From Blastobasis lacticolella (taxonomy: Eukaryota; Arthropoda; Insecta; Lepidoptera; Blastobasidae): a DNA stretch of 64,000 bases. Positions 20,446 through 33,600 of this stretch are shown here, piece after piece; positions within the stretch are counted from its first letter, which is position 1, and the number at the start of each line of letters is the position of its first letter. The stretch lies in assembly GCA_905147135.1 (NCBI GenBank), contig LR990056.1:12224001-12288000 (forward strand), read 5' to 3'. A model generated the notes under the pieces. That model had not been told where the DNA came from and did not search any database. It saw only the letters and a list, made by a program, of their open reading frames with translations. The position numbers were made by a program, and so were the translations under genes.

Positions 20446-20937
20446 ACCAGCAAGAGCCTAAACGTCATCATTTAAAGAAAGTGTCGAGTCCAGAAGTCGT
20501 CATTAACCGCCGTCGTCGTTTTAAGAAGGCGTCATTAGCCGCTGAAGGACCCTAAAGCACTACCTATACTAGGTCTGCCAGTATACACACACTACTACAC
20601 TGTAAACTGTACACTACTACAAGACTGTGGGCCTTCCATCTGTGATCATATGAAGTGTATGGGCATGGGTATACATATTTGAATTAATTTTTATTCCAAA
20701 CAAAATGTAGTGTAATTTGTAAATAACTCCATTAAAACATCGTAAAGGTGCCAAATGTATAAATAAATGCTATTCCATTAATCGATTAGGTGTAAATGGT
20801 TGTAAACTACGATTATAGTAACAGATAAAGTGAGCCACTCTCAGTATTGTACGAAACAGTAGAAAATAAGTAGCGAAGAAAAATTTATCAAAAATGGCAT
20901 CGTATGAAATCAGCTTCATGGACCAAATTATAAAAAA
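20446..20937. other. Non-coding stretch
   Basis: Nothing recognised. Confidence 0.35.
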
Positions 20938-21110
20938 CTAGCGACCCGCCCCGGCTTCGCACGGGTTTTGTCGGGATTACTCTATTATAATATGCTTGTA
21001 TTATACATATAATCCTTCCGGAAGAAATTCGCATTAAAATCCGTTACGTGGTTTAAAAGAACTGAGCTTACATACTCGTACATACAGAGGAACAGACGGC
21101 GGTAACCGTA
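20938..21110 (+). repeat. Repeat family G, copy 1
   Basis: Starts CTAGCGACCCGCCCCGGCTT and contains AAAATCCGTTACGTGGTT and ACAGAGGAACAGACGG. This is a common insect repeat style. Related segments lie at 35318-35530 and 48920-49270. Confidence 0.6.
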
Positions 21111-21331
21111 TACTGTTTAATTGTTAATTATATGAAAGTATAATTATTAAATGAATACAATACAACCAACTTCGTTTTATGTAAGGATGTATATTGTTAA
21201 TAACCGCAAATACAGCGATCGGCTTTAACATTGTTTGGAATCATATAAACAGGTGCCTACCGATAACTATTTGACAATAACAAAACTGTATTTTTCTGCA
21301 AAATCACGTAACCCAAACTCCATATTCAATA

Positions 21332-21358
21332 AAATTTCATTTCATTTCATTTCATTTC
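21332..21358 (+). repeat. (ATTTC)n microsatellite
   Basis: About five copies of a TTTCA pentamer. Confidence 0.85.
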
Positions 21359-21539
21359 TGTTAATCAAGTAATTTAGGGCAATACCTGTGCGCTAGAGGA
21401 AAACACTAGCATTATTGAGGTTTTCCTTTCAGTCAAGAACAAATCCTTCCGAACAGGTGGACCAGGATAAGAATGTTCTCGCATTTCTCGGTACTTTGTC
21501 GCAATTGTTTTACGTTGGCTATCGTTGTCCCAGACCTGG

Positions 21540-21725
21540 GTAACCACCATTAGCGTATCTAGGGCTTTTTTCCAGGGGGGGCCTGGCCCCTGTGATGGCC
21601 GATGAAACCGAGTCAATCGCCAATGTACAGCCAGTGAGCACCCCATCCTGGGGTGGGCACTAGATCGTTCTGGAGTGGGCACGGCCCACCCGGCTCCCCC
21701 TCCCCTTCCTACGCCCATGGTAACC
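21540..21725 (-). repeat. Repeat family E, minus copy
   Basis: Reverse complement of 42003-42172. Shared steps: GGGGCCAGGCCCCCCCTGGA, CTGTACATTGGCGATTGACT and GGGTGGGCCGTGCCCACTCC. GC-rich with no real coding sequence. Confidence 0.75.
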
Positions 21726-22035
21726 ACCCATTATTCCTCAGGAACTACCTTATCCTTACCTAACATACCTTTCCACTCACTACGGTTGGGAAGAAATTTT
21801 ACCAATTTTAATGTGTGTTTTGAATTTTGGGGTACTGCCTGTTTTTTATACAGTTCACTACCAAACGTACACTGTTCGAACAAGACAAAAACAGTACTAT
21901 TATATCCAAATTTTCAATTTATTATGATTACATTACAATTTAGTGTAGACCTAATACATTAAAATGAAACACTTTAAAAAATTTGTGACAGTTTATTTCT
22001 TCACTTTGAGGTCAATAATTTCCTAAATTTAACAA
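21726..22035. other. Non-coding stretch
   Basis: Nothing recognised. Confidence 0.35.
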
Positions 22036-22282
22036 ATATCTTTGTCAGCCAAATAACCCCACCCCTGACCGCTCCCGGTGCAAAGGTGCCCATCACGCTC
22101 GCTGCGTTACCGCGTTGAACCGCAATGGCCAACCTCTGCACCAAGAACGACCTGGAGCGGGAGTCACCCGTGATATCCCCGAGCCTACGGCCTATTTCCC
22201 CAACAAAGCTCTTAGCCTCTGCACTCCGACAGCCCAAGGTCTCCACGGCCACCGGCACAAAATGGTCATGCTGCTCCAAGAA
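22036..22282 (-). pseudogene. LINE reverse-transcriptase C-terminal fragment
   Basis: The minus-strand frame reads DHFVPVAVETLGCRSAEAK, then SFVGEIGRRLGDITGDSRSR and AIAVQRGNAASVMGTF. That wording is typical of the region after the reverse-transcriptase core in some non-LTR elements of arthropods and other invertebrates. No polymerase core or 3' tail is attached, so it is a broken remnant. The clade is not assigned. Confidence 0.7.
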
Positions 22283-22319
22283 AGCGTACTTGAGTCTCTT
22301 TCTAAAATTAAATAATTAA

Positions 22320-23729
22320 TTATATCGTATCATCTACGCTAATTTTGGCTATTCTTTTCGATACTGTAACTTTATTCTCATAGATACAATATGGAAGTTT
22401 ACTTTTTTTAAGTTTTATCCCAAGATCGACCACACAAGTATATACTCCTTTGGCATTTTCTATTACTATGAAAACCTATTTTTGTATTTAATTTGACAAC
22501 CTCTATTCACTTATAAACGTGATATGGACTAATGAGAATTCTCAGTACCCATTTTTATAACTGATGTATATTTACACAAAAACTGGTTTATGTAGACCAT
22601 GTGCATGTTGACTGACCCGCCCGGCTGTTGAACAAACATGGTTGTTTTTTGTTTTATTGAGTGTCTACTACCTAGGTACTTAGTTTTCAAGACGAGTCGT
22701 ATTTGTCTACTGAAAGAACATACTAAATAATTGTTGCAACTTGATCCGAGTGTAAATTTTAACACACAATAGAAACCATCAAACGGTCACATTGTTATAC
22801 TCTCGTCTATTTTATCGTATTTGAAATCCTGACTAATAATTGATTTTATTAGAATATCGTAGAATACGAAACCGATGGCAGTACCAAAAGAGAAATACTT
22901 ATCTATCCTAATTTTATCGAATTTTAAGAAAACGAAGCTGTGTCAAAGCTTTGTCTAATAGCATGTATAGGAAACATACGCCTGACGTAAGGAACTCATT
23001 TTTCGTCATTGTCATTGTAACCAAACTAACCAACTTACTTTGTTGTTATAATAGTGACAAGACCTACGACGGAGAGCGGTACTCATAACATTTCTAAGGT
23101 TTAACAAGGGTTGAAATGATCTGTATTGATATTGTAAGGTATATATAGGACTATACTATATAGTATAGTAGATAGGACTGAACCGTGATTGCCTCATGTA
23201 CCTACCACAGACTACCAATAAAATAAAACGTAGCCAGCTACGCGCCCATAATACCTCCTGGTTACAGGAATTCGTTAATTCGCACAGCTGTCAAATCAGA
23301 AAGCCCGCACTTCGTAAGTCCACGGCCCAGAATGTAATTAAGGAATTGTTCTGTCCATCCATCCGTAGAATTCATTGATCTTTCCTGACGCCACGTCTGA
23401 CCCATTTAATGGGAAAAATTGTTTGATATCCATTTGATTAATATGCTCCTTCGCTTTTATATGACGAACTCTATTAATAAAAGATTAATTGGGTCGGGCT
23501 ATTGAAGGTCAAGCTAATATTTCTATTTTGTTTCGGGTATTGATGGTATGACCGTAAGACGTTAACGGTATAAAAGCATTCAATAGTAATAATACTAAAA
23601 TTTAAATTGAATTGATTTGGCTGCAATCGCAGGCACGTTACTGTTATATTATGCTAATGCATAATACACCACTATTACACCTAACAACCACCGTTACACC
23701 TAATAATCACGCATTATTACATCTAATTT
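22320..23729. other. Non-coding stretch
   Basis: Contains a small palindrome CTATACTATATAGTATAG near 23151-23168 and nothing else recognised. Confidence 0.35.
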
Positions 23730-23985
23730 GGGAGCCGTGTGGTAATCAGGCAGGGTGAAATATCGCAGCAAAATATTACAATCTTAGAAGCACGCTACCT
23801 AGGATCTCCGTCCACGTCAAATGCAGCTAACCAGAAAATGGGCAGCAGCATTTTCTCTTGTGTGATTTCGTCACAGCAATCTCCAACCCGCCTGCAAAGC
23901 GTGGAGATTGTGGCGAATGCCGCCACTCCACCAGCGAGGATGAGGCTCTTAATTCAATAATAGGCTATCATGGGCTTATGTGCCT
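23730..23985 (+). mobile_element. SINE A copy, diverged
   Basis: GAAAATGGGCAGCAGCATTT and CAATCTCCAACCCGCCTGC identify the family. The 3' end is strongly mutated, so it is an old copy. Confidence 0.65.
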
Positions 23986-24149
23986 TTGGGCACCCGGGCT
24001 ATTGATAAACTTTCTGTTGAATTTTTGTCACTGTGACGTTGATTAAATTAAAATACTGGAATTAATCGTATAAATAAAGGATATTTTTTTCTGGAAATAC
24101 TTGAAAAGGAGGAGAGCATATGTGGGTCAGCTGAGCGGACGTCGACCGG

Positions 24150-24310
24150 TCGGGTGACCCAGATATCGCTGGAGGGATGAAGTCCTGAAAGACCTGCACG
24201 CACTAGGAATCCTCGATTGGCAGGAGATGGCGCAGGATAGGGAGAGGTGGCGATCTCTGGTGTCGGAGGCCAAGATCCACTTTGGGTCGCTGAGCCAGCG
24301 AAGTAAGTAA
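24150..24310 (+). mobile_element. LINE 3' coding end
   Basis: The frame reads RYRWRDEVLKDLHALGILDW then QEMAQDRERWRSLVSEAKI and stops after SLSQRSK. This is the usual C-terminus of an arthropod endonuclease-reverse transcriptase. A stop or frameshift lies just upstream, and the rest of the element is missing. Confidence 0.75.
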
Positions 24311-25184
24311 GAAATACATAAAAAAAAATTGTACAGGAATTTATTACAAAGTCGCATAGCTATATAAGTACGTATATATGTCTCAATTGTCTCTCTTTTA
24401 AGACAGTGACGATAAGCCAAAAAATCCGAGCACCCTTACGTATTGGATACTATATTAATATAACTTAGGTAGAGTGTATGCATTAGGTACGTACCTCCAC
24501 TTAATTAACATTTCCATTCATTAAATTTATCAGACGCACACGTTTGCTAATGAGATAACATGTGTATAGCGCGTGTTAAAATGTTTATTATTCTATGCAA
24601 AATCAATATACCTACCTAGATGTTAAGGTATATTTCAAGTTCAGTAGGACAAGATAAACTTCTAGTTAGCAGTCAGTCCTAATAAGGCCAAACTAGTGAT
24701 GCAAGGGCCACAGCATGCCCTCTGCCTGCGACTCCGTGACGTTCTAATACGTCACTTACCTACAAAAACACCTTGCATAGAACTAAATAAGTATAGAATA
24801 GAAATACCTTATCTAGTGATTATTCCCAAATGATTGACTATTAGACTTGGACCAATTCAAGGTCACATATAGGTTTATTTACTTAATCTGCAGGAATTAA
24901 AAGCAACCCAAAGCAGTTTTGATTACTTGGAACATAGTTGTTTGAAGTTAAAGACAAAGCCTGGCCGCTCAAAGCTGGCTGGACGTCTGGCGTCAATCAC
25001 GTCCAAAAACCGTCGGTACTTTTCGTGATTGGACCAAACAAAATTCTCTTCTAAATAAAAAAAAAGTTTACCTCTATACGCATCCAAATGCAAATGAAAA
25101 TTTCCTCTAGTGTGTATTTTTTATAATGGCAACGATTTTTTATTAAACCGGCGGAAGTGTTAGCACTCCCGCCACAATCGAGAA
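24311..25184. other. Non-coding stretch
   Basis: Nothing recognised. Confidence 0.35.
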
Positions 25185-25592
25185 TCATAACACGCACGCA
25201 ATGCAATGTGCCAAAACCTGTGCCATAACTGAGATTCTTCTTAGAATACTCAATAACAAACACAAAACAGCGCTATAAGTGGCTGTCTCCTCCAGCGTGC
25301 AGATGGTTGGACACGCAGAACATGATGGATTATCGTTTGGACGACGCCGCAGGCACCTGACCCTGCGCTTCTTGCTCCAGCCGGTTTGAGTCCGAAGTAT
25401 ATTTATAGACTTACAAACCGGCCAAAAAGCCCAATAATCTACCCATAAAGGCGGTGCGGAAAAATACCTTCTTGCATCAGTATCCAATCTACCATTACGC
25501 CTGCCGCTTCCGTGACAATGAGTAGACAGTAAGAATACCCTGACACGTGCAGCAATTGCACTGCGAACAAAACTGAACGGACTAACCACCAT
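25185..25592 (-). CDS. Uncertain 135-codon open reading frame
   Basis: An ATG-started frame of 135 aa lies in a stretch of higher GC (about 25.2-25.7 kb). The product is Arg-rich with several Cys, including NDNPSCSACPTIC and a hydrophobic end. A second frame through the same DNA is also open for 98 codons (QLLHVSGYSYCLLIVTEAAG), so open length alone is weak evidence. No domain is recognised. It could be an exon, a decayed repeat or chance. Confidence 0.18.
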   Translation of the reverse strand: MVVSPFSFVRSAIAARVRVFLLSTHCHGSGRRNGRLDTDARRYFSAPPLWVDYWAFWPVCKSINILRTQTGWSKKRRVRCLRRRPNDNPSCSACPTICTLEETATYSAVLCLLLSILRRISVMAQVLAHCIACVL

Positions 25593-25739
25593 GAATGTGG
25601 TGGGGCAAAAGTGGCCCCGTGCCTACGTGACTCCGGACACGCGCCACAGGGGGGCGTCAGCAAAAAACGGACGTCGACCCGATAAAAGTTAGCAAAGTGC
25701 GCCGGCGCACAGTTACAATGAGCGAATCGCTGCACTAGT

Positions 25740-26460
25740 GCATAGAAGGCTTATTTGAACGACTGACTCAATTATTTTTTTCTAACTAGGCAAACAAACG
25801 TAAATGTTCGTCCCAGATCTATGTTAACCAGTAGTTATGGTCGTTTGCAATTAGTTCTTAAATAGGTGAAAACATTTTCACATAGCTGTTTCTAGCGTAG
25901 TGTCGAATAGTGACTAATAACTGATAAGATGGTCGGTAAGGTCGCTTGTCGTTCCAACGACCGCCTAGATCTGTTTTCAACCTATTATCTCATTTCTACT
26001 CGTACATAGGGACCTATACCGAATTTGAAAACACGCTCATCCAAGCCCCTACCCACCAACGACGCAGTTACAGATGCAGTTAACTTTGTCAGTTCTATAA
26101 GACTCGTAACCCTACACGTAATTACGATGACTCAACGCACCCCACCCCAAACGGTGAATGAAATGCCGGCCGTGGGGACTGTCTGATGCAATATTACGTC
26201 AGAAATTTTTTCTACCCATCCATCTGTGCGTCCCGAAAGCACCATGTCATGTGGCTCAACAGTAATAGAGAGAAAGCTCAGTTTATGTATAGGATAAGTC
26301 TTAGTAGTATATATCGTGGGCCGATCGTTGAATTGGGCAGATCGTGTCCATATAAAGTTTCAATTCGGTTAGTTTTATGGTGTGTCAAAGCGCAGAGGAT
26401 ATTTACGTTTCACTTCGGCATAGAAAGTTGATTTTCGGTTAGGTTATTGTTGTGTCGAAG
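25740..26460. other. Non-coding stretch
   Basis: Nothing recognised. Confidence 0.35.
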
Positions 26461-26464
26461 GGCA

Positions 26465-26830
26465 AAAGAACTCCGTGTCGAGGGTTCGAGGTGGTGAGCT
26501 TGTTGACACGCATATCATTTATGACGACGTCAAGCCATCGCTTCCTGGGGCGACCTCTCTTCCTGTGCCTGACGGAGGTGACATGGTCAGGCATTTGTCC
26601 CCTACGTAATTTTCCCACCTGCGCGAGACTGCACTGTTGCAGCGTATCTGCGATGTCACGGACGCCGAAACTACTTCAAATGTGGGCGTTTCGAACGCAA
26701 CCCTTCCGTGAAATTCCACACACAAACCGCAGCATCTTCATTTCCGCGAAGTGCAGCTCCTTTAGGGAGCAATGTCGATGTGTCGACATCATGCCCAAGC
26801 ACAGGCGATTAGTCAAAAACAAATTGAGTA
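26465..26830 (-). pseudogene. RTE-like reverse-transcriptase C-terminal fragment
   Basis: The minus strand reads LHFAEMKMLRFVCGISRKGC, VRNAHI, then DIADTLQQ, RRGQMPDHVTSVRHRKRGRP and KRWLDVVINDMRVNKLTT across at least one frame change. The MLRxxCGxxRxxxVRN and RRGRPxxRWLD steps are standard for RTE-type endonuclease-reverse transcriptases. Related tails lie at 36756-36972 and 42296-42410. Confidence 0.8.
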
Positions 26831-26904
26831 AGTATCCCGCTAAGAATGTAGTGTAATCTAACCGCATCAACACTACAGCTAGACCTGAGCCACCTGCAAA
26901 TCTG

Positions 26905-27055
26905 CGTAGAGTTGGCAGGCGGGTTGGAGACCGCAATGTTCAAATACACAGCTCATTTCTTAGCTGATTAACTGATTAAGTCTTTTAGGTCGCACGACAC
27001 TCGTAAATCGAAGTGGTTGGTGCAATATTCTACTCTGACTCCGGACACCATAGGC
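26905..27055 (-). mobile_element. SINE A partial copy
   Basis: GTTGGCAGGCGGGTTGGAGA and, 80 bp on, GGTTGGTGCAATATTCTACT and TCCGGACACCA. The middle is deleted. Confidence 0.6.
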
Positions 27056-27059
27056 ACCT

Positions 27060-29507
27060 ACGGCTTGCTAATTAATCTAATCTCATGGAAAAACGAGGCA
27101 TCGTTTACACACTTTTCAAATCGTTCTAAGAAGTTCGGACTTTCCTGTGTAAGCAAAATATAAATTTGCATGATAATGTATTCCTATAAATAGAATATTG
27201 TAGGTCATAATATAAATATCACGTCTTTATCTATATACTTGTATGACGAGAAAACAAAGCAAACAGTGTACTCAATGGACACCCCAAGTTCAAGTTATCG
27301 AAACAGATATTTATTTAATTCTTGCACGGTGTAAAATAAAAGCAATCAGAGAACTTGATGTAGGTACTAGGCTGGGGAAATCAAGTAAGGAAATTATCCG
27401 TGAACGAGTAGATAAAATCCCACATATGCACTCGCGGGGTTTACCCCTTTCGCGCGTAAAATACACAGTGAACAAGCCAATGTCTTTTAAAATGTTAATG
27501 ACCGCACCTTCCTTTTCCTGGTCAAATTAAAGTAAATACTGTAATAGTTACTATAAAATTACCGAAAGGGATAGGCTTTCAATTTCTAGAATATTAGTAT
27601 TTTTTTCTAGAAACACCAGAAATGGTCACTTGAAAACCACTTCGGCTGTAAATGTCGTTGGTATAACACTACTAATGGGCTACACTGCCACAGTAGGTAC
27701 AGTGCACTTTTGCTTTCTATCTCTACTTCATATGCAACATCATTATCACTTGACTGATGTACGGAAACTACGTCCCTGGCATAGATTAAAGCCTGATGTT
27801 CCTTGAAGAGCAACTAGTCTTGGGATAAAAAAGGATGATTTTACCAAGGTAAAACACAATTTAGTAGATTAACCAAGCTTTTCTCAGTTTATCCGTATGT
27901 TTATCATATCAGCAGGAACCATTTTTACAAAAACAAACTTAAAGCGCGTCTATTTCTAACCCAGTAAAGAATTTTTTGAAAAAGGAAAAAGAAAAATGAA
28001 CTGCTAAAGCCCACTGAGTAAACAGTTGCTTTCATCGTCGTAGAAGGTTCTCGAAGCTTAAAAATTCGGGACGAGACTAGCTAGCCGTTATTAACATTTG
28101 AAACGCATACTGGCTGCGACTGCGCAGCGTAGGGTTCCACCGGATGACGCACTGTTTGGATAACTTTTTCTGTCCCTTTTTTGTAGTGTCAAAGAGCAAT
28201 GAACTACAAAAAATCATAACACATTATGCGCTCTAAACAAATGCTGAAATATAATGGAGTACTAGTTTAGATAGTGTAAAAATAGTAGTGGCAGGCAAGT
28301 GACAATGGTGGACGGTTTCAAACAAAACACCACAGAATTAGTATATATTATAAATCAGAAAAATTCGACGTATTATTTGTTTGAATGATAGGCATTCTAA
28401 AGAACAAAAATCGCAACAATGTCTAGTCGACGCAGATTCTTCGGGTGATGGAAATATCATTCCGAAGTCAGAGTAACCAGAAAGAAGATCAAAACCGCAG
28501 AACACATGAAAGTAGTGGTAGTATTACGACATATTTTTTTACAACAACGTCACAAACAAGCTAATCAGTCACGCCCGCTCTGACTCTCAGCTGTTTGCGG
28601 CGAGACCTTTGCCTTGGTCTAGATAAAAGTTTTAAAACCGGTATCAGCTGTGACGAGTTTTGCAGTTCCACGAACTTATCCGTTCAGTAGACAAAATTAG
28701 AACTATGGACGCCCTTTAGTAAATGTTATTTCAACAGTATCACTAGCGCCGCCGTCAACTGAACAGGATAAATTGGTTGCACTGTATACGATCGTGACGT
28801 ATACGGCCATTAAATTGTGGTTTTCACATGATTGAGTTGATTTCTTATTAATGGTTATCTCTACAAGTATGGCCCGTTATCACTGGCGGTTACGCATACT
28901 TGACCAAATTTCTGCTCTGTATTTGAGATTTTAAACATAGTTTTAGGCAGAAATGTAAAATGTATGTACTGGGAAGAGGATTGTAGGTACAATAAGGTAA
29001 ATGGACACTCGGTAGTCTTTGCATACTCCTGGTGTGTGCGTGTGTGCTTCTGTCTGGCATAAAGATTTTCATGTTTATTTATACCATGTACCTATAACCA
29101 TGTAATTATAGGTACACTTGTCTATAATATTGAGATAAAAATAATAAAAAGTATATTTGACAATTCAAGAGAGTAACAGATCATGTGCTAGAACTAGAAA
29201 AGTGGAATAAACCTACGTGACCTAGTATTTTTAGACAAAAGAAAAACGTGACAAAGCTAGTCTAAAATACTAGGTCAAAACTCAAAGCCAGCACCAAGCT
29301 AGCACTTAAGCCGGTCTTTCATAACAACTTAACCAAAGATTTAAATTGGATAGGTACAATACGAGAAACGCCAGTTTCATAATCATTGTTTTTACTCTGT
29401 AAAAGATTCCTGGAATATATAACACAATAATGTAGGTACATAATTAAATTCTTGTTAGGTACTTTATCCCATTTTGCATGCCTCTTTATACCGGCTGAAC
29501 ATGTATC
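27060..29507. other. Non-coding stretch, no gene recognised
   Basis: A 95-codon plus-strand frame at 27243-27530 shows no domain and ordinary AT-rich codon content. It is not called as a gene. No repeat border was recognised. Confidence 0.35.
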
Positions 29508-29766
29508 ATCATCATCACAGCCCATAACAGTCCACTGCCGGACTTAGGGCCTCTCCCACAAAAAAGGAGGTTATTGCCATAATCTCCACGCTTGGCAGGC
29601 GGGTTGGAGATCGCAGTGTTATAATATAACAATGGAAAATGCTGCTGCCCATTTTCCAGTCTACGGAGGCGCTTAGATCTTTTGCCTCGAAAACATTAGT
29701 CCCCTTGTACGACACCCACTAGTGTAAGGGGTTGGTGCTATTCTACTCTGCCGGACACCACACGGC
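29508..29766 (-). mobile_element. SINE A copy with short target duplication
   Basis: Full-length minus-strand family A with (ATC)n at its plus-strand left end. GAACATG occurs on both sides (just before ATCATCATC and just after CACACGGCC), a likely 7-bp target duplication. Confidence 0.83.
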
Positions 29767-30802
29767 CGAACATGAATTAACATGAACATGTATAGATTCT
29801 AAATAATATAATGTAATGTTTTTCGCAAATAAACACTATTGCATATGCTTTAGAGTAGAATAGAATGGAATAGTACATTTGGCCAACGCTCAGCTCCCGC
29901 CTTTCCAACTATGAATAAACGTAAAATGTGTCACTGTCTCTAAACTGAGCTTTTGCACAAAGGATTGTGTAAGGCGCGACAAATCGTACGACGACCTCGC
30001 ACTAGGGTTGACATAAAATTTCAAGAAGAATATAAGAGATTTCCATTTTGTATGTCAAAAAATGCAGTATCCATTTAAAAATATAGTATTTTTTACTTTA
30101 TTCAGAACACAAACAGCAAGTTACAAGTAATATTTACAAACATTATAACAGCGAGGCCATTAACAGGCCCTTGCAGATAGTAAAACCCTTTATTTATTAT
30201 TTTTTACAATTTGTATGACACCATTCTCGTAGATCCCTTCGCTATTTTACCCGGCACACCTAATAAAGTAGTAAATTATTATTTTAATTACGTAGTTAGG
30301 ATGTTTTTATTTAAGAAAAAAAAATATTTTTTAAACCAAAAAGTTTTTATTATTATTAGATCCGAAGAAAGTGTTGCCGCTGTATTGCTAAAATATAGTA
30401 GATATACATACACACTACATGTATTATTGCAACAGTATATATATACCTAGTATCATTACCCAAAATATAGTAGTACAATATTATATAATAGATTTGGCAA
30501 CCCTACCTCACTGACCTATTCCGAGTTCAAGAGCGCAGGCTCGAATAAGCAAGACGAATGGGCAAGTGTATGGAAAGGGATGAAAGTCAGACTTCTTTTT
30601 AGGGTAACGTACGTAACGTACCAGTAAGTACACGTTCATTTCCTGTTTCACCTGTCACGGCGCTTGTATCTTTACATTGGTTGTAATTGCAAGCTTAAGA
30701 GAAGTAGAAACGAACAGAAAGACTTAAATTTATATTTAGTCCCTAATTTACGTCTTGAAGAATACGATTGGCTGCTTTTATAATTTGTAACGTGACGATA
30801 TT
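29767..30802. other. Non-coding stretch
   Basis: AT-rich. No gene recognised. Confidence 0.35.
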
Positions 30803-31027
30803 ATTGTGGACGGCCACGATATAGGGGAGATGTAGCATGAAAGGGTCACGTATTGAAAGGGAAAAGTCAAATAATCGGTAAAATAAGAAACGTCTCTCAA
30901 CGTGTCTCTATGTCAACCCCGAAGCACAACCATTCGCACCAAAACATCACACTCTTAAGTCATATAAATATGGATGGCCCTTCATGCCACCTCTCCCCTA
31001 CATCCTATAGTGTGGACGTCCACGATA
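30803..31027. mobile_element. Inverted-repeat element (MITE-like), 225 bp
   Basis: The left end GTGGACGGCCACGATATAGG and the inverse of the right end (GTGGACGTCCACACTATAGG) match. Further in, TGTAGCATGAAAGGG mirrors the right-side CCCTTCATGCCAC. Each terminus is itself a palindrome (GTGGACGKCCAC). Target duplication not resolved. Confidence 0.6.
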
Positions 31028-31074
31028 AAAGCACCCATTTCCTATCAAAATAAATAAATATTCGTGGACAAATT

Positions 31075-31302
31075 CACACAGGGCCATCTAGCCCCAAACT
31101 AAGCAGAGCTTGTACTATGGGTGCTAGATAACTGATATACTACTTAAATCCTTTTTTTTTATAATAAATACTTATTATACATAGAACACCCAGACCCTTA
31201 ACAGAAATTAAAATTCATCATTTCAATTTCTACCCGGCCGGGAATCGAACCCGGGATCTCTTGCGTGGCAGACCATTGAACCACTCAGGTCGTCAACAAC
31301 AA
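31075..31302 (-). mobile_element. SINE C copy
   Basis: Minus strand: head with GACCTGAGTGGTTCAATGGT and B box GGGTTCGATTCCC, then the body and GGGGCTAGATGGCCCTGTGT at the 3' end. Near full length. Confidence 0.88.
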
Positions 31303-31399
31303 CTACGCGCCGGTCTCCCTCAACGAGATCATGGAATCAGTTAGTGAACATCAACATCGTCGATAAGCATCTTGCTAACACGACCACCTCACGTCTTGT

Positions 31400-31660
31400 G
31401 AACAAGTAGCAGGCTCCTGAATCTACTACCATCCTGTAGGAATTTTCCCTGGAGAGCATAGAGCACATAGAGTTCTTAAAGAAAGGGGTGAAAAGGTTTT
31501 TACGGGGTCGGCAACGCGTGGGTGATGCCCCTGGTATTGCAAACGTCCTTAGGCTGCGGTGACTGCTTACCACAGAGCTTTAAAGTCCGATCATTGTTCT
31601 GTGCTGCTTACCATCAGGCGGGCCGAAAGCTTGTTTGCCACGACATCGACAGTGGTATAA
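31400..31660 (+). mobile_element. CR1-like LINE 3' end (family D), internally disturbed
   Basis: AAAGAAAGGGGTGAAAAGGT, GGGGTCGGCAACGCGTGGGT, GATGCCCCTGGTATTGCAAA, then GACTGCTTACC is followed by an insertion before the tail GCTTACCATCAGGCGGGCCG repeats, so 'GCTTACC' is present twice around about 40 extra bases. Confidence 0.75.
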
Positions 31661-33600
31661 AAAAAACTCTCCACCCAAAAGTATAGCAAGTACCACGAAT
31701 AAAGTTGATTTATGACCACTCCGGACCCCAGGCTCAAGTAAGATACGCAACTAATTGATCTTGGGGGATTTTTTCCCCCGGCGGGTGGCTCAATTGTTCA
31801 TAACTCACGGGACGTGTTGCGCCTCAAGTAATTTATAGCGGCACCTAAATAGGTATAAGGAACAATAATATTAAAATGGAAGATTTGCGAGAGCCGATTA
31901 AAAAGAAAAAATAGTTCAAATAATTGTATTAGATGGCGCTGATTAGACACGACTCTCAAAAATAAAAGAGACCGTTTGATGTATAAAAATGTAGACATTT
32001 TGCGCTTTCTTCTCAGAAAAGGTACTAAAACTAAGTATTTTTTCACGAAACACCTTTCAGAGTAACTTCGGTTACCGAATTCAATACTTGAGAATCCTGT
32101 CTGAGCAGTGCCATCTAGTGAGGCACGCCAATACCACACATTTTACTTTTTAAAGTAGCTGTCTGAAAATTCTCCAAACCCTCGTTAAAATCAGGGTTCA
32201 CGAGGCGAAAACATGGCCCAATAACGAGACAATAATTGCGTTTGTTGATGATCCATTTACGTCGGTTTTCCCAAATTCGTAATTAGCTTGTCTCTCTGTG
32301 ATTAAAATCAACGTAATTGTATCTCCGTTGATGTGACGACTTGGCTAATAATGACAGGCAGGCAGGTATTTTACCTGTACATGGTACAAGTAAATAATAA
32401 TATTCCCTCGTTACGCATGTAATAAAAATTTTATGCCTTCTGGTTTATTGTCTACTGCATATCACCTATACAAAACCAGTATAGCATGAGCTAGATTCTC
32501 TATTAATCGACATAGCGATGTTAGCTCCTTTATGCTGGTTTAAGTTGGTCGAATTGCAGTCTTCTGGCAAGCGTTTCATCCTAGCTTACTTCAATGCTTC
32601 TCCAAAATCTTAATATTAAAAATTTGCTAATTGGTAGATATTATTAGTGTTTTACTAGGGAATAATAAGTAAATCGCATGCTTGTATTTAAGTAATGAGC
32701 CCAGACTGAGAGACCAAAGTAAGTATTTGATTAAGGGACTTTCAAAGGTTATCTTCTATGTACTTGTATCCAACATCCAACAAACATTTCTAATGCTGAT
32801 ACGTTTTGACACTGAAATAGATCAATGTCGAAACGATAAACAGAGCTAAACACGACCTAAACACCGGTTAATCATTCCACGGAAGGTTGAACACGATTCG
32901 TTTGACAATCGGAACACGACAGTCGGAGTCTGCGGAAGCGTATGCCGGAAGCGATCTGTGGTATCTGAGGACGAAGTACGGTCTTCCTCTGCTATAATAG
33001 TAGCACAGAAGCAGGAAATACACAGGTAGGTAATGTATCAAGTCATGCATACGCTGTTCAGTTTTGACCCTTATAACTAGCGCCATAAGGACGGGCTAAA
33101 ACCAAAACAGGTGATGTCTAGTTATCTGCATCGGAAGCTTATGGAGTGTGTGAGCAGTATAATTATCGACTTAAAAAGTTATTTTTAGTTTCATTTATAT
33201 GATACTCTTCGAGTGTAATGACTTTGTACATTAGAGCCTGGACTTTGTGTACCATAATCAGAGACTTCTATATAGGTACCTATAATTGTCATGCAACTGG
33301 TTTCCTATTAAGTTACAAGCTATAAGACAGAAAACAATACTTTACATCTTGTGATTTTTACAGTTTTAGACTATGATTTAGTACATATATTGAAGTCCTT
33401 ATATGACAGTTACTTACCAGTTATGTACCTCAGTCCAGATTAGTGAGGCTTAGAGACTACTTGGCAAGTCAAATAAATCTTCATGAATTTGTACTTCGAG
33501 CGACATCTATATTATAACTACATACATAGGTACTTATGTAGGTATGTATCTCGAGTAGATATACTTATGTTTGCGAAAAGTAAACAACATTTTGTGACTC
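31661..33600. other. Non-coding stretch
   Basis: No gene or repeat border recognised. Confidence 0.35.

Noticed and set aside
27243..27530. 95-codon plus-strand frame
   Set aside because: No domain, no splice context, AT-rich codons; fits chance.
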